This document shows, in pieces, positions 45,296 through 54,410 of a stretch of 64,000 bases of DNA (position 1 is the first letter of the stretch; each line of letters begins with the position of its first letter). Origin of the DNA: Clostridium frigoris (GTDB taxonomy: Bacteria > Bacillota > Clostridia > Clostridiales > Clostridiaceae); assembly GCF_018861865.1 (NCBI RefSeq), contig NZ_JAHLDV010000009.1, positions 1 through 64,000 on the forward strand. The letters are read 5' to 3'. A model generated the notes under the pieces. It saw only the letters and a list, made by a program, of their open reading frames with translations. It did not search any database and was not told where the DNA came from. The translations under genes and the position numbers were made by a program.

Positions 45296-46873
45296 CTATT
45301 TAATTAATTTCTTAGATCTTAAAAAGGCTTCTGCAACTGTTCTAGATTTTGCGCCGTTATCTACTTTATAGTTCATAGTACGCATATCATCTTCAGTGAT
45401 TTTACCTGCTAAAAGTTGTAATACACCCTTTAATTCAGGGTGTTTTTTTAGGGTTTCATCTTTTATTATAGGAGCAGCATAATAAGGTGGGAAAAATTTC
45501 TTATCATCTTTAAGAAGTTTTAGATCGAATTTTTGGAGCATTCCATCTGTGGAGAATGCATCTGTAATCTGAGTTGAACCTTTTTCAAGAGCGGCATATC
45601 TAAGCCCCCCATCTAGTCCTTTTAAGCTCCTAAAGTTTATTCCGTATGTTTTTTGTAGCCCAATATACCCATCTTGTCTATTTGCAAACTCCATAGTAAA
45701 TCCAGAATTTATTGTATTACTTATTGCTGCTAAATCGGAAATAGTGTTTAGATTATTTTTCTTCGCAAAGTCTTTTTTTAAAGCCAATACAAAGGTGTTA
45801 TTGAATCCTAGGGGCTCTAAAAAATCAATGCCATATTGCTTTGAAAATTCAGATTTTACTATATTATAAACTTTAGTTGGATCAGTAATTACGGGCTGTT
45901 TTAGTATGTCTACAAGAGCTGTTCCAGTGTATTCTGCATATATATCTATGTCTTTTGATTTCATAGCGGTAAAGACTACAGCAGTTCCTCCTAAGTTTAA
46001 TTTTCGATCAACTTTAAGGTTAGTTTTAGCTTCTATTAATGAAGCCATCATATCCCCGAGTATTATTTGCTCGTTATAACTTTTAGAGCCTATGACGATT
46101 GTATCTTCATTTTTAACAAAACTCAAAGCCGCGGAGGATATAATTACGAGAAGAATTAATCCTGAGGCTATGAATTTGAATTTTTTACTACCAAAAATTG
46201 TTTCATTTTTGGGGGCTTTAGTTTTAGTAACTTTTATACCCTCTGGAACTACAATATCTTCTACTTTTCCTAAAATAAAATCTATAAAAATGGCAAGGAA
46301 GCAAGCAGGAATAGCTCCGGCAAGAATCATATTATTATTAACTGTTTGTACACCTGAGAAAACTAAGTATCCAAGGCCACCAGCGCCTACAAATGCAGCT
46401 ATGGTCATAAGTCCAACTGCCGTGACTGCAGATATTCTAATACCAGACATAATAATTGGCATAGCTAGTGGAAAACGGACTTTGATTAATACTTGAGTAT
46501 TTGTAAGTCCCATACCATCAGCAGCTTCAATAAGTGCTGGGCTAATGGTAGTTAGTCCTGCAAATGTATTTTTTAGAATTGGTAGAAGTGAATACATAAC
46601 TACCATTATAATTGCTGGTTTACTACCAATGCCAAGTACTGGTATTAAAAAACCAAGTAATGCAAGACTAGGTAGTGATTGAATTACATTTGCAAAACCA
46701 ATTACAGGAGCTGAAAGTTTTCTATATTTAACTATAAGTATACTAAGTGGTATAGCTATTACTATAGCAACCAAAATAGCGAATATAGTAAGCTGGATAT
46801 GCTGAATAAACAAATCCATTATTTGAGTTTTTCTTTCTACTAAGAAATCAATAAAAGAAGTTAAACTATTCAT
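45296..46873 (-). CDS. OpuC-type permease/substrate-binding fusion (copy 2)
   Basis: A 525-aa fusion with the same layout as copy 1: permease domain (EAADGMGLTNTQVLIKVRFPLA), a membrane helix around 238-255 and an OpuAC binding domain (VIGSKSYNEQIILGDM, YAEYTGTALVDIL, AFSTDGML). Identity with copy 1 is high by eye, most of it in the permease half, while the binding half has drifted more, which could mean a different ligand. ATG 46873 overlaps the end of its ATPase gene by 8 bp. Confidence 0.93.
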   Translation of the reverse strand: MNSLTSFIDFLVERKTQIMDLFIQHIQLTIFAILVAIVIAIPLSILIVKYRKLSAPVIGFANVIQSLPSLALLGFLIPVLGIGSKPAIIMVVMYSLLPILKNTFAGLTTISPALIEAADGMGLTNTQVLIKVRFPLAMPIIMSGIRISAVTAVGLMTIAAFVGAGGLGYLVFSGVQTVNNNMILAGAIPACFLAIFIDFILGKVEDIVVPEGIKVTKTKAPKNETIFGSKKFKFIASGLILLVIISSAALSFVKNEDTIVIGSKSYNEQIILGDMMASLIEAKTNLKVDRKLNLGGTAVVFTAMKSKDIDIYAEYTGTALVDILKQPVITDPTKVYNIVKSEFSKQYGIDFLEPLGFNNTFVLALKKDFAKKNNLNTISDLAAISNTINSGFTMEFANRQDGYIGLQKTYGINFRSLKGLDGGLRYAALEKGSTQITDAFSTDGMLQKFDLKLLKDDKKFFPPYYAAPIIKDETLKKHPELKGVLQLLAGKITEDDMRTMNYKVDNGAKSRTVAEAFLRSKKLIK

Positions 46874-48011
46874 TTATATCTACCTCCATATCAATAAATT
46901 GATTACTAAGTATAGATAGAAGGCTGCTCTTTGTGAGAAGACCTGTTAGTTTCTTTTCATTATCAACTACAGGAACAAAGTTGATATCTTCTTTTTTTAT
47001 TAATTCTAATATATCTATTATTGAATCTTCTTTATTTACTGTTATTAGTTCTTTTTGCATTATATCTTTTATTCTTTTAGTTTTATCAGGATCTTTTCTA
47101 AGAGTTGTTCTAATTTGTTTTAGGGTGATAAGGCCGGTTAAAGCATTATTTATATCAACAACAAGTAAACTATCTACACTTCTTGTCTTCATTATTTCAA
47201 TTGCTTGAAGTATTGTTCGCTCTCCAATTGATTTTACAGGGTTATCTATCATAATATCTTTTGCCTTAATTAATTCAGGTTGATTCCATATTCTGTTTTT
47301 ACCTACAAAATCTCGTACAAAGTCATTAATGGGATTCTTAAGTATTTCAGATGGAGTATCAAATTGAACCACATGACCACCATGCATAATACAAATCCTA
47401 TCTCCTAATTTTAATGCCTCATCCATATCGTGAGTTACGAATATTATAGTTTTTTTATAATTTTGTTGTATACTAAATACTTCGTCTTGAAGTTGAGCTT
47501 TCGTTATTGGGTCCAGGGCACTAAAGGGTTCATCCATGAGGATTATATCGGGATTCATTACAAATGCTCTAGCAACTCCTACTCTTTGCTGCTCACCACC
47601 ACTTAATTGATTGGGATATTTATCTATATACATTTCAGGGGCGAGTCCTACGAGATTTAATAATTCAATTACTTTAATATGTATTTTATCTTTATCCATT
47701 TTTTCTATAGATGGTATTAATGCTATATTGTCACCTATAGTTAAATGTGGGAGAAGGCCTGCTTGTTGAATAACATAACCCATATTACGTCTTAGTTTTA
47801 TTGTAGTTTGGTCTTCGATTTTTTTACCATTAATCCTAATTTCACCAGAATCAGGTATTAATAATTTGTTAATCATTTTAAGCGTTGTAGTTTTCCCACA
47901 ACCACTAGGTCCGATTATAACAACTAATTCTTCATCTTGTATAGTAATATTTATGTTTTTTAATATTTTTCTACCATTAAAATTTTTGTTTACATTTTTG
48001 AATTCAATCAA
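46866..48011 (-). CDS. OpuC-type ATPase with two CBS domains (copy 2)
   Basis: A 381-aa ATPase almost collinear with copy 1: GPSGCGKTT, LSGGEQQRVG, IILMDEPFSALDP and THDMDEA, then two CBS domains. The start is TTG 48011 after AGGGGG on the minus strand; both complete copies use TTG, which may limit translation. It has its own operator-like inverted repeat upstream and follows the terminated busR-like gene. The tandem arrangement indicates duplication of the whole two-gene operon. Confidence 0.94.
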   Translation of the reverse strand: MIEFKNVNKNFNGRKILKNINITIQDEELVVIIGPSGCGKTTTLKMINKLLIPDSGEIRINGKKIEDQTTIKLRRNMGYVIQQAGLLPHLTIGDNIALIPSIEKMDKDKIHIKVIELLNLVGLAPEMYIDKYPNQLSGGEQQRVGVARAFVMNPDIILMDEPFSALDPITKAQLQDEVFSIQQNYKKTIIFVTHDMDEALKLGDRICIMHGGHVVQFDTPSEILKNPINDFVRDFVGKNRIWNQPELIKAKDIMIDNPVKSIGERTILQAIEIMKTRSVDSLLVVDINNALTGLITLKQIRTTLRKDPDKTKRIKDIMQKELITVNKEDSIIDILELIKKEDINFVPVVDNEKKLTGLLTKSSLLSILSNQFIDMEVDINE

Positions 48012-48036
48012 AGTTAAAGCCCCCTAATAATTTATG

Positions 48037-48070
48037 AGTAACAACTTAAATATAAAGTTAGGTTGTTACT
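48037..48070 (-). promoter_or_regulatory. Palindromic operator upstream of OpuC copy 2
   Basis: AGTAACAAC (48037-48045) and GTTGTTACT (48062-48070) are perfect 9-bp arms with a 16-bp spacer. A TATATT (minus strand) in the spacer fits a -10 element. The right arm and flanking CAAAGTAACAAC are the same as at copy 1, so both are likely bound by the same regulator, here with a longer spacer. Confidence 0.75.
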
Positions 48071-48182
48071 TTGCATAAAACTTATTATAGCACTTATTTG
48101 TCACTTTTTATGGATAATTGTTACTATATTAGAAAAAAAGTAGATTATTGTTAATGAAAAACCATTTAACATATTATATAAA

Positions 48183-48222
48183 AAGCCCCTACATCACATT
48201 AATATAAAATGAGATATAGGGG
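48183..48222 (-). terminator. Terminator after the BusR-like gene
   Basis: On the minus strand CCCCTATATCTCATTT pairs with ATGTGATGTAGGGG and is followed by CTTTTTATA. It separates the regulator gene from OpuC copy 2. Confidence 0.8.
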
Positions 48223-48232
48223 TAAATGTTAT

Positions 48233-48859
48233 TTAATTTCCATAAAGAAAAGTTTTAATTCGATTATAACTACTTTCATCACAAATTACTATAAAGACAT
48301 CTTTAACTTTAAATGTAGAATGTGGACCTGGCGAAAGCATTAGTTTATCATCACGCCTGATACCGATTATAGTTGCACCTGTGCTTTGCCAAAATTTAGC
48401 TTCAGATATAGTTTTATCTATTATAACCATCTCAGGTTGTATCTCAAATTCGTATGGAATAAATGGATTGCTATTTTTAAATCTACTAGAATAATCTATT
48501 AGTTCATCAATAGAACAATTTATACTTTTATCTAACTCCTTTTTCTTTTCGAGTAAGTTAAAGATATTTTGTTTAATAGAACTTATTGAATCTATATCTT
48601 TAAATTTATCAATAAATTTTAGGCAATTATCTACGGAGGTTATGACTATTCCACTCCCTTTAGTAACGGTAACTATATCCATATCACTTAGAAGAGTTAT
48701 AGATCTTCTTATAGTTTCTGGTGATACGTTATATTCACTTGCAAGAGAAGAACGACCATATAACTTATCTCCTATACAAAAATCTCCAGATAATATTCTG
48801 TTAGTAATATCAATAGCTATTTTTTTATAAATTGGTTTTAAAATAGTGTTAGTTGGCAT
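48233..48859 (-). CDS. GntR-family regulator with C-terminal RCK_C (BusR-like)
   Basis: A 208-aa regulator. The N-terminal winged helix of GntR type (YKKIAIDITNRILSGDF, SSLASEYNVSPETIRRSI) is followed by a coiled helix and a C-terminal TrkA_C/RCK_C domain (TGATIIGIRRDD, FKVKDVFIVICDE). This architecture is that of BusR, a c-di-AMP-dependent repressor of betaine transporters. Position next to two OpuC operons with palindromic operators fits well. I use ATG 48859; TTG 48874 would add five residues. Neither has a clear ribosome site. A GAGGAGG at about 48900 is too far away. Direct binding of c-di-AMP is inferred from homology. Confidence 0.85.
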   Translation of the reverse strand: MPTNTILKPIYKKIAIDITNRILSGDFCIGDKLYGRSSLASEYNVSPETIRRSITLLSDMDIVTVTKGSGIVITSVDNCLKFIDKFKDIDSISSIKQNIFNLLEKKKELDKSINCSIDELIDYSSRFKNSNPFIPYEFEIQPEMVIIDKTISEAKFWQSTGATIIGIRRDDKLMLSPGPHSTFKVKDVFIVICDESSYNRIKTFLYGN

Positions 48860-49006
48860 TTTTGATTTTATCAAAAGGAATATTTAAACTTTCGATAAAT
48901 CCTCCTCTCATATAATGTAGTTTTTAGCAAATAATTCATATAAATATTATTGTTTTTATAAGAATAAGTATAAATTATTATGTTAATATTGTCTACTGTA
49001 TGTTAT

Positions 49007-50143
49007 TTAAAATATAAAAATAAAGTAAAGTACAAATGTGAATACTAGTAAGCTAATTAAATTATATAATGTAAATAAGGTAAGGTACCTACTTTGAGCA
49101 TTTGCAGTTCGGTTTTTTATGTAAAGTTTATATGAGATAACACTAGCTAAGGAAGCAACCAGGGTTCCAAGTCCTCCTATATTTACTCCAAGCAAAAGTT
49201 CTCTCCAGTTAGAAGTGAAATTTGCAAGTAGTATTGAACAAGGCACGTTACTAACAACTTGACTTAATATAATAGATGAAAAATAAGTTGTTGTTTTGCT
49301 ATGTAGAAAACTTCTCCCAAACGATTTTATGAAAGGTAAACTTGATAAATTACCAATAAATATAAAGAAGCATATAAAGGTAAGTAACAAAATGTAATCT
49401 ACTTTTAACAAAAGCTTTTTATTTAAAAAAAGCACTGTAAGCATTGTAATAATAAAGATTACTTTATAATTTATTATATTAAACACAGATAAAATAATAA
49501 ATATAAATAGGATACAAAATACCATCATTTTTACTTTGTTTTCAATAATTATGTTATCTAAATTAAATGTAAGTTTTTTATTTTTTTCAAAGTTATTTAA
49601 AATAAAAAGCCAAACAATACCTAAAAGTGTAAAGGGAACCATTATTTCTAGAAAATCAAAACCTGTAAGTCTATAATAGGAGAAAATAAATAAATTCTGT
49701 GGATTACCCATAGGGGTAAGGCCACTACCAATATTGGCAGCTAAAGTTTGAAATATAACTAATTTTATAGGACTGATATTAGCACGTTTACTTATTATAA
49801 GGGCTAGGGGCACAAAGGTTATTAAAGCTACATCATTGGTTATGAGCATTGAACTAAAAAAAGTTAAGTATATTAAAATAAAAGAGATTTTTTTAGAACT
49901 ATCGTATTTAATAAGCAAAGTTACAGCTAGTTTGTCGAGCACCTTCATATGTTTAAAGGCACTTACAATGAGCATAAGATTAAATAATGTAAATAGAACC
50001 TTAAAATCGATGTATTCTATTTTAGGAGTGGAAAAGAATGATGTTATAATAGAGAGTCCTAAAGCTAGTGTAAAAACTAAATCTTTTCTAAATATACTTA
50101 ATATTTGTGTAATGTTATTATTAAGAGAACTATTGGTTAACAT
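49007..50143 (-). CDS. ArsB/NhaD-like (SLC13-type) ion permease
   Basis: A 378-aa protein with ten or so helices. The region LITNDVALITFVPLAL and the later GMGNPQNL-like block (TPMGNPQNLFIFSYY) belong to the CitMHS/ArsB permease superfamily. It could move arsenite, citrate or sodium; substrate is not visible, and no ars or cit genes are nearby. The ATG at 50143 has AGGTGATG upstream. It is transcribed in the same direction as the BusR-like gene, but a 133-bp AT-rich gap separates them. Confidence 0.8.
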   Translation of the reverse strand: MLTNSSLNNNITQILSIFRKDLVFTLALGLSIITSFFSTPKIEYIDFKVLFTLFNLMLIVSAFKHMKVLDKLAVTLLIKYDSSKKISFILIYLTFFSSMLITNDVALITFVPLALIISKRANISPIKLVIFQTLAANIGSGLTPMGNPQNLFIFSYYRLTGFDFLEIMVPFTLLGIVWLFILNNFEKNKKLTFNLDNIIIENKVKMMVFCILFIFIILSVFNIINYKVIFIITMLTVLFLNKKLLLKVDYILLLTFICFFIFIGNLSSLPFIKSFGRSFLHSKTTTYFSSIILSQVVSNVPCSILLANFTSNWRELLLGVNIGGLGTLVASLASVISYKLYIKNRTANAQSRYLTLFTLYNLISLLVFTFVLYFIFIF

Positions 50144-50402
50144 ATTTCATCACCTGCCATGAATTTAATATATAAAACAATATTTACGATTATAATATAT
50201 AAAACTATAATATTATAGCATTTAATAGATTTATAATCTATTGTTTTTTATCGGGGGTATAATATTAAAAATAACATATAATATTCAATATTTATTATAA
50301 AGTTTACAAAACAGGGGAACGAGAGTTCTCGTAATGGTGAATATAATTACCGTAATACAGTAATAATAATTGGGTACAAAATTTACTGTAGGAGGTTTAA
50401 TA

Positions 50403-51146
50403 ATGAAAAGTATATCTTTAAAAATGAAAATATTAAGTGGATTGTTATCTGCAGGCATAGCCTTTTCTGGAACAAGTGTTGCATTTGCAACTGGTAACAA
50501 CAGCGAAAATGCAAAAGGTGCTACAAGTATAAATTTCAAACATTCTGAAAGTAACAAAAAAGCCGCTAAAGAACATAGGGCAAAGATGGAAGCAACACTT
50601 CAAATTGTAGTTAGGGAGAGTGAAAACTCTAATATTATTACTAAAGCTGAAGGAGACAAGGTATTGGAATATGTTAAGGTAAAATCTGATGAAAATCAAA
50701 TGAATCACAAGAAAAATAAGGAAGGCAAAAAAGAGAAATGTGATGGTGAAAAAGGTGGACTATTTAATGATTTAGTAACAGAAGGTATTCTAACTAAGGG
50801 AAAAGCAGAAGTTCTTCGTGAAAAAATGTATGTTAAAAGGACAGAAATAAAAACTGCCGAAATAAGGACTGGGTTACAGGGTCTTGTAGATGATAAAGTA
50901 ATAACAACTGAGCAAAGTAATAAAGTTCAAGCTATTATAATGACAAGGCAAACACAGGGAAAAGAAAACTACAAAAAAATGCAAAATATGAGTGAAAAAG
51001 AAAAACAAGAATACGTGAAAAAAATGGACGGTACTAAGGTTAATTCTATGAAGGCACTTGTTGACAATGGTACTATAACAAAAGATCAAGAAGCTAAAAT
51101 ACAACAGGTATTGCCGCAACATGGTCATGGACATCATCACAAATAA
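50403..51146 (+). CDS. Secreted repeat protein with His-rich tail
   Basis: A 247-aa protein with a signal peptide (residues 1 to about 28, ending AFATGNNSEN). It contains three or four copies of a helical unit in which a VD or VT-x-G-I/V-I/L-T motif recurs (for example LVDDKVITTEQ, LVDNGTITKDQ), a Lys-rich central stretch and a His-rich C-terminus (HGHGHHHK), possibly for metal binding. The family resembles the small secreted proteins with DUF2680-like repeats in clostridia. ATG 50403 follows TAGGAGG. The 240-bp upstream region has a short hairpin ACGAG-AGTT-CTCGT. The function is unknown. Confidence 0.8.
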   Translation: MKSISLKMKILSGLLSAGIAFSGTSVAFATGNNSENAKGATSINFKHSESNKKAAKEHRAKMEATLQIVVRESENSNIITKAEGDKVLEYVKVKSDENQMNHKKNKEGKKEKCDGEKGGLFNDLVTEGILTKGKAEVLREKMYVKRTEIKTAEIRTGLQGLVDDKVITTEQSNKVQAIIMTRQTQGKENYKKMQNMSEKEKQEYVKKMDGTKVNSMKALVDNGTITKDQEAKIQQVLPQHGHGHHHK

Positions 51147-51159
51147 AAGTGCATCAAAA

Positions 51160-51242
51160 TCATCTTTCTCCTGCGCGACTTGAAAGGAGATTTCAATTGT
51201 TTTTGCACCGCTCCTTTCAAGTAACTTCTGTAGAAAGATGAT
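51160..51242. repeat. Palindromic interspersed repeat, internally deleted copy 3
   Basis: About 83 bp: ATCATCTTTCTCC...GACTTGAAAGGAG and CTCCTTTCAAGT...AAAGATGAT form a long inverted repeat around a short centre. It contains only the outer arms of the larger element. It lies between the convergent 50403 and mgtE genes, where it could also act as a bidirectional terminator. Confidence 0.8.
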
Positions 51243-51300
51243 AATGTATTTAGTGGCAGAAAAACAAATAACAAGTCAAAATAGACTTGTTATTTGTTTT

Positions 51301-52644
51301 TTATATTAAGTAAGGCAAAAATAGTGTTGCAAGTCCTAGGAAGAAAAAGAATCCTAAAACGTCTGTTACTGTAGTAACAAATACAGCAGAGGCAAGTGCT
51401 GGATCAATATTGAGTTTCCTAAGTATAACTGGAACTGCAAAACCAGATATGGTTGCAGCTACCATGTTTAGTACCATAGAAAGACCAATAACTACTCCAA
51501 AAACAATATTCTTTTCCCATAGGTAACCTAAGAATGCTACAGCAATACCCATGGCGATGCCTGTAAATAGGCCTACACCAAATTCCTTCAATAATATTTT
51601 TAAGGAATTTTTGGCAGTGACTTCTCCAAGTGCTATGCTACGAATAATTATTGTTAGAGTTTGGGTGCCTGCATTACCTCCCATACCTGCAACTATTGGC
51701 ATGAAGGTGGCCAAGGCTACGACCTTTTGTATGGTTCCTTCAAAAAGGCTAACGGTTGCGGCTGCAAGGATTGCAGTTAATAAATTTACAAATAACCAGG
51801 GTAATCTACTTTTCACGGCAGACTTAAGTGAGCCAGTAACCTTTTCATCTTCTTTTATACCTGCAAGACGATATAAATCCTCAGTATGTTCATCGCTAAG
51901 AATTTCCATTACATCATCTGAAGTTACTATTCCTAAAATCTGCATAAATTCATTTACTACTGGCATAGTTAGATAACCATATTTCTCAAATATGTGGCCA
52001 ACCTCTTCTTTATCCATATCAACTGGTATGCTCATGGCATTATCATTCATAATATCAGATATTTTTACATTAAAGCTGTTAATTACGATATCTCGAAGGG
52101 ATATAACCCCTTTTAAAAGAGCATTTTCATCAACAACGTATATGTAATAGGCATTATCTACATCAGGTGTTTCCTTCTGAAGGTAATGCAGAGTCTCACC
52201 GATAGTCATATTTTCTTTTATACTGACAAATTCCTTTGCCATTATTCCACCTGCACTATCTGGAGGGTAGGTTAATAATTCGGTTACTTCAGCAACATCT
52301 TCTTTATCCAGCTTTATCATTATGTTTTTAGCTTCATCTTCTGTTACTGCTTCTAACAAATCAACCAATTCATCTGAGGACATTTCATGTATAATTTTCT
52401 TTTGCATGACATCTTCATGAATTGATAGGAGGTCATATTTCTCATCATCATCCGCATCATCAATAATATCTGCAATGATATTTGGAGATAGTTTTTTAAA
52501 TAAATCTAACTTAACTCCTTCGTATTGCCTAATAGCTATTAAAATATCAGCAGGATGAATAAATTGAATAAGTTTATTTACTTCATCTATAGACTCAGTT
52601 AATAAAAATTCAGTTAGTTCTATTTCGTTTAGTTTATGTGACAT
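51301..52644 (-). CDS. mgtE: Magnesium transporter MgtE
   Basis: A 447-aa Mg2+ channel. The N domain (about residues 10-130) is followed by two CBS domains (MAKEFVSIKENMTIGE, GIVTSDDVMEIL) and five C-terminal helices with the pore motif GMGGNAGTQTL. The ATG at 52644 is chosen because it has GGGAG upstream on the minus strand; an upstream in-frame ATG has none. A promoter and a 10-bp hairpin with a short T-run precede it, so its leader may be attenuated. No M-box is seen. Confidence 0.95.
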   Translation of the reverse strand: MSHKLNEIELTEFLLTESIDEVNKLIQFIHPADILIAIRQYEGVKLDLFKKLSPNIIADIIDDADDDEKYDLLSIHEDVMQKKIIHEMSSDELVDLLEAVTEDEAKNIMIKLDKEDVAEVTELLTYPPDSAGGIMAKEFVSIKENMTIGETLHYLQKETPDVDNAYYIYVVDENALLKGVISLRDIVINSFNVKISDIMNDNAMSIPVDMDKEEVGHIFEKYGYLTMPVVNEFMQILGIVTSDDVMEILSDEHTEDLYRLAGIKEDEKVTGSLKSAVKSRLPWLFVNLLTAILAAATVSLFEGTIQKVVALATFMPIVAGMGGNAGTQTLTIIIRSIALGEVTAKNSLKILLKEFGVGLFTGIAMGIAVAFLGYLWEKNIVFGVVIGLSMVLNMVAATISGFAVPVILRKLNIDPALASAVFVTTVTDVLGFFFFLGLATLFLPYLI

Positions 52645-52667
52645 GTTATAACAACTCCCATAAAAAT

Positions 52668-52694
52668 AGCTTTTTAGCACAATACTAAAAAGCT
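52668..52694 (-). terminator. Possible attenuator in the mgtE leader
   Basis: AGCTTTTTAG and CTAAAAAGCT form a perfect 10-bp stem with a 7-nt loop, followed on the minus strand by ATTTTTATGGG. It lies within the roughly 60-nt leader, between promoter and ribosome site. No riboswitch domain is seen to control it, so it may act as a fixed partial terminator or depend on a trans factor. Confidence 0.55.
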
Positions 52695-52713
52695 TAAGTA
52701 ATTAAGATAATTT

Positions 52714-52743
52714 ATTATATTCCACGAGGGGTTGTAGTGTCAA
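52714..52743 (-). promoter_or_regulatory. Promoter of mgtE
   Basis: On the minus strand TTGACA (52743-52738) and TATAAT (52719-52714) are both consensus, separated by 18 bp. Transcription should start near 52707. Confidence 0.8.
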
Positions 52744-52850
52744 CCTTATAGAAATAATTTAACCTAATAACAAGTTTATGACTAATGGAAAAAATGTGGT
52801 AAAATGATTATATATTAAATAAAAGGCTTTATGAGAGGAGAATTTAGTTA

Positions 52851-53837
52851 ATGGCAATTTTGGTATGTGGTGGAGCAGGTTATATTGGAAGTCATATGGT
52901 GGCTGAACTTTTAGAAAAAGGTGAAGAGGTAGTTGTTTTAGATAATTTTCAAAAGGGACATCATGATGCATTAATGGGTGGAAAGCTATACTGTGGTGAT
53001 TTAAGAGATGATGTTATACTAAGCAAAGTTTTCACTGAGAATACTATAGATGCAGTTATAGATTTTGCAGCAGATTCATTGGTAGGTGAGAGTGTTGTAG
53101 AACCTTTAAAGTATTTTGAAAATAATATTGGTTCTACAGTTAATTTACTTAAGGCTATGAGAGACCATAAGGTTAAATACATAGTGTTCTCATCAACTGC
53201 AGCAACTTATGGCGAACCAGATAATATTCCTATACTTGAAAGTGACAAAACTTTTCCTACTAATCCTTATGGAGAATCAAAGCTATGCGTTGAGAAAATA
53301 TTAAAATGGTGTGATAATGCTTATGGCATAAAATATACTGCATTAAGATATTTCAATGCAGCAGGTGCACATGTAAGCTCAAAAATAGGAGAAGATCATA
53401 GACCAGAATCTCATTTAATACCTATTATTCTTCAGGTAGCACTTGGACAAAGAGAGAAAATTATGATATTTGGTGATGATTACAAAACAGAAGATGGTAC
53501 TTGTGTTAGAGATTATGTTCATGTAACGGACCTTGCTAGTGCTCATTTACTTGCAGTAAAGAGACTTAGACGAGGAGAAGATAGTATAACTTGTAATCTT
53601 GGAAATGGAAAAGGATTTTCTGTTGCGCAGGTTATTGAAGCAACAAGAAAAGTTACTGGAATTAACATAAAGGCTGAAATGGCACCTAGACGTGCAGGAG
53701 ATCCAGCAGTACTTATAGCTTCTAGTGATAAGGCTAAAGAAGTTCTCGGATGGGAACCTAAATATGCTTCTCTTGAAACTATTATAGAAACTGCATGGAA
53801 TTGGCATAAAGGTCATCCACAAGGATACATTAAATAA
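52851..53837 (+). CDS. galE: UDP-glucose 4-epimerase
   Basis: A 328-aa SDR enzyme that interconverts UDP-glucose and UDP-galactose. [10 protein letters not shown] at residues 7-16 binds [13 protein letters not shown] and NPYGESKL carry the Ser and Tyr/Lys of the active site, and [10 protein letters not shown] is in the sugar-binding end. ATG 52851 follows GAGAGGAG. It stands alone, without galK or galT, so it could supply UDP-galactose for surface glycans as well as for catabolism. The full palindromic repeat lies just after it. Confidence 0.96.
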   Translation: MAILVCGGAGYIGSHMVAELLEKGEEVVVLDNFQKGHHDALMGGKLYCGDLRDDVILSKVFTENTIDAVIDFAADSLVGESVVEPLKYFENNIGSTVNLLKAMRDHKVKYIVFSSTAATYGEPDNIPILESDKTFPTNPYGESKLCVEKILKWCDNAYGIKYTALRYFNAAGAHVSSKIGEDHRPESHLIPIILQVALGQREKIMIFGDDYKTEDGTCVRDYVHVTDLASAHLLAVKRLRRGEDSITCNLGNGKGFSVAQVIEATRKVTGINIKAEMAPRRAGDPAVLIASSDKAKEVLGWEPKYASLETIIETAWNWHKGHPQGYIK

Positions 53838-53855
53838 GAAGGTATCCTTATGAAA

Positions 53856-54083
53856 TTTCTCCTGGGTGACTTGAAAGGAGAGTTTGAAACATGAAATTTT
53901 ATTAAGAAATTCTAATGTTTTGTGAATATTAAATTCTTTATCGCTCACACTCGACGTCCTGTCTCGGGTTCGCTAACCTGCCGTCCTGGCACGTTTACAA
54001 GAATTAATATTGACAAAACAAGAATTTCTAAATAAAATTTCAATTGTTTCTTCACCTCTCCTTTCAAGTCAATTCCGGAGAAA
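53856..54083 (-). repeat. Palindromic interspersed repeat, full copy 2
   Basis: A 228-bp element in reverse orientation to the copy at 15930. Its ends TTTCTCCTGGGTGACTTGAA and, on the other strand, TTTCTCCGGAATTGACTTGA are inverted arms of about 35 bp. At the apex, read on the minus strand, are TGCC-AGGAC-GGCA and GAC-AGGAC-GTC. Compared with copy 1 the stems differ in sequence but stay paired (AATATGA/TCATATT there, AAGGAG/CTCCTT here), while the AGGAC/AGGAT loops are kept. Confidence 0.88.
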
Positions 54084-54204
54084 ATTCATACTATTATATA
54101 TTCATATTAAGATAAGTCTAGGCTGCCGCATTGTTATATGCTAAACGATTAATGAAAATGTAATTGGTAAAAAAAAGAGTTTTTAAAACTCATATAAATA
54201 AAAG

Positions 54205-54338
54205 TTTTATAGGGTTCCGCAGTGTTGACTTTGTAACTGGGCTGGTCCAAGATAAAACGCACAGTTTAATTGTGTTCACGGAAGGATAAAAGCCTGGGAG
54301 ATATTCTACAATATCATCTTTGGTTTTTATTTTTTTTA
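54205..54338 (+). promoter_or_regulatory. Guanidine-I riboswitch (ykkC) with terminator
   Basis: The aptamer reads AGGGTTCCGC, then ACTGGGCTGGTCCAAGA, a variable hairpin with ACGCACAG/TGTGTTCACGG, and GGATAAAAGCCTGGGAGA, the conserved blocks of the ykkC guanidine-I class. Directly after it CCTGGGAGATATT and AATATCATCTTTGG (54293-54323) form a terminator stem followed by T-rich sequence to 54338. That stem uses the end of the aptamer, so guanidine binding would free transcription. The next gene is an SMR exporter. Confidence 0.92.
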
Positions 54339-54410
54339 CTGTTAATGGTAAGTTTGTTAAGTAGTAATAAATAATTAAAAATTTTATATTAAAAGAGGAG
54401 AGTGAGAATT

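Noticed and set aside
52644-52850. Possible M-box magnesium riboswitch before mgtE
   Set aside because: The promoter is only about 60 nt from the start codon, and none of the conserved M-box blocks are present.
53856-54083. Transposase-bearing insertion sequence
   Set aside because: The repeat is only 228 bp, has no reading frame of note and no clear target duplication, so it can at most be a non-autonomous element.
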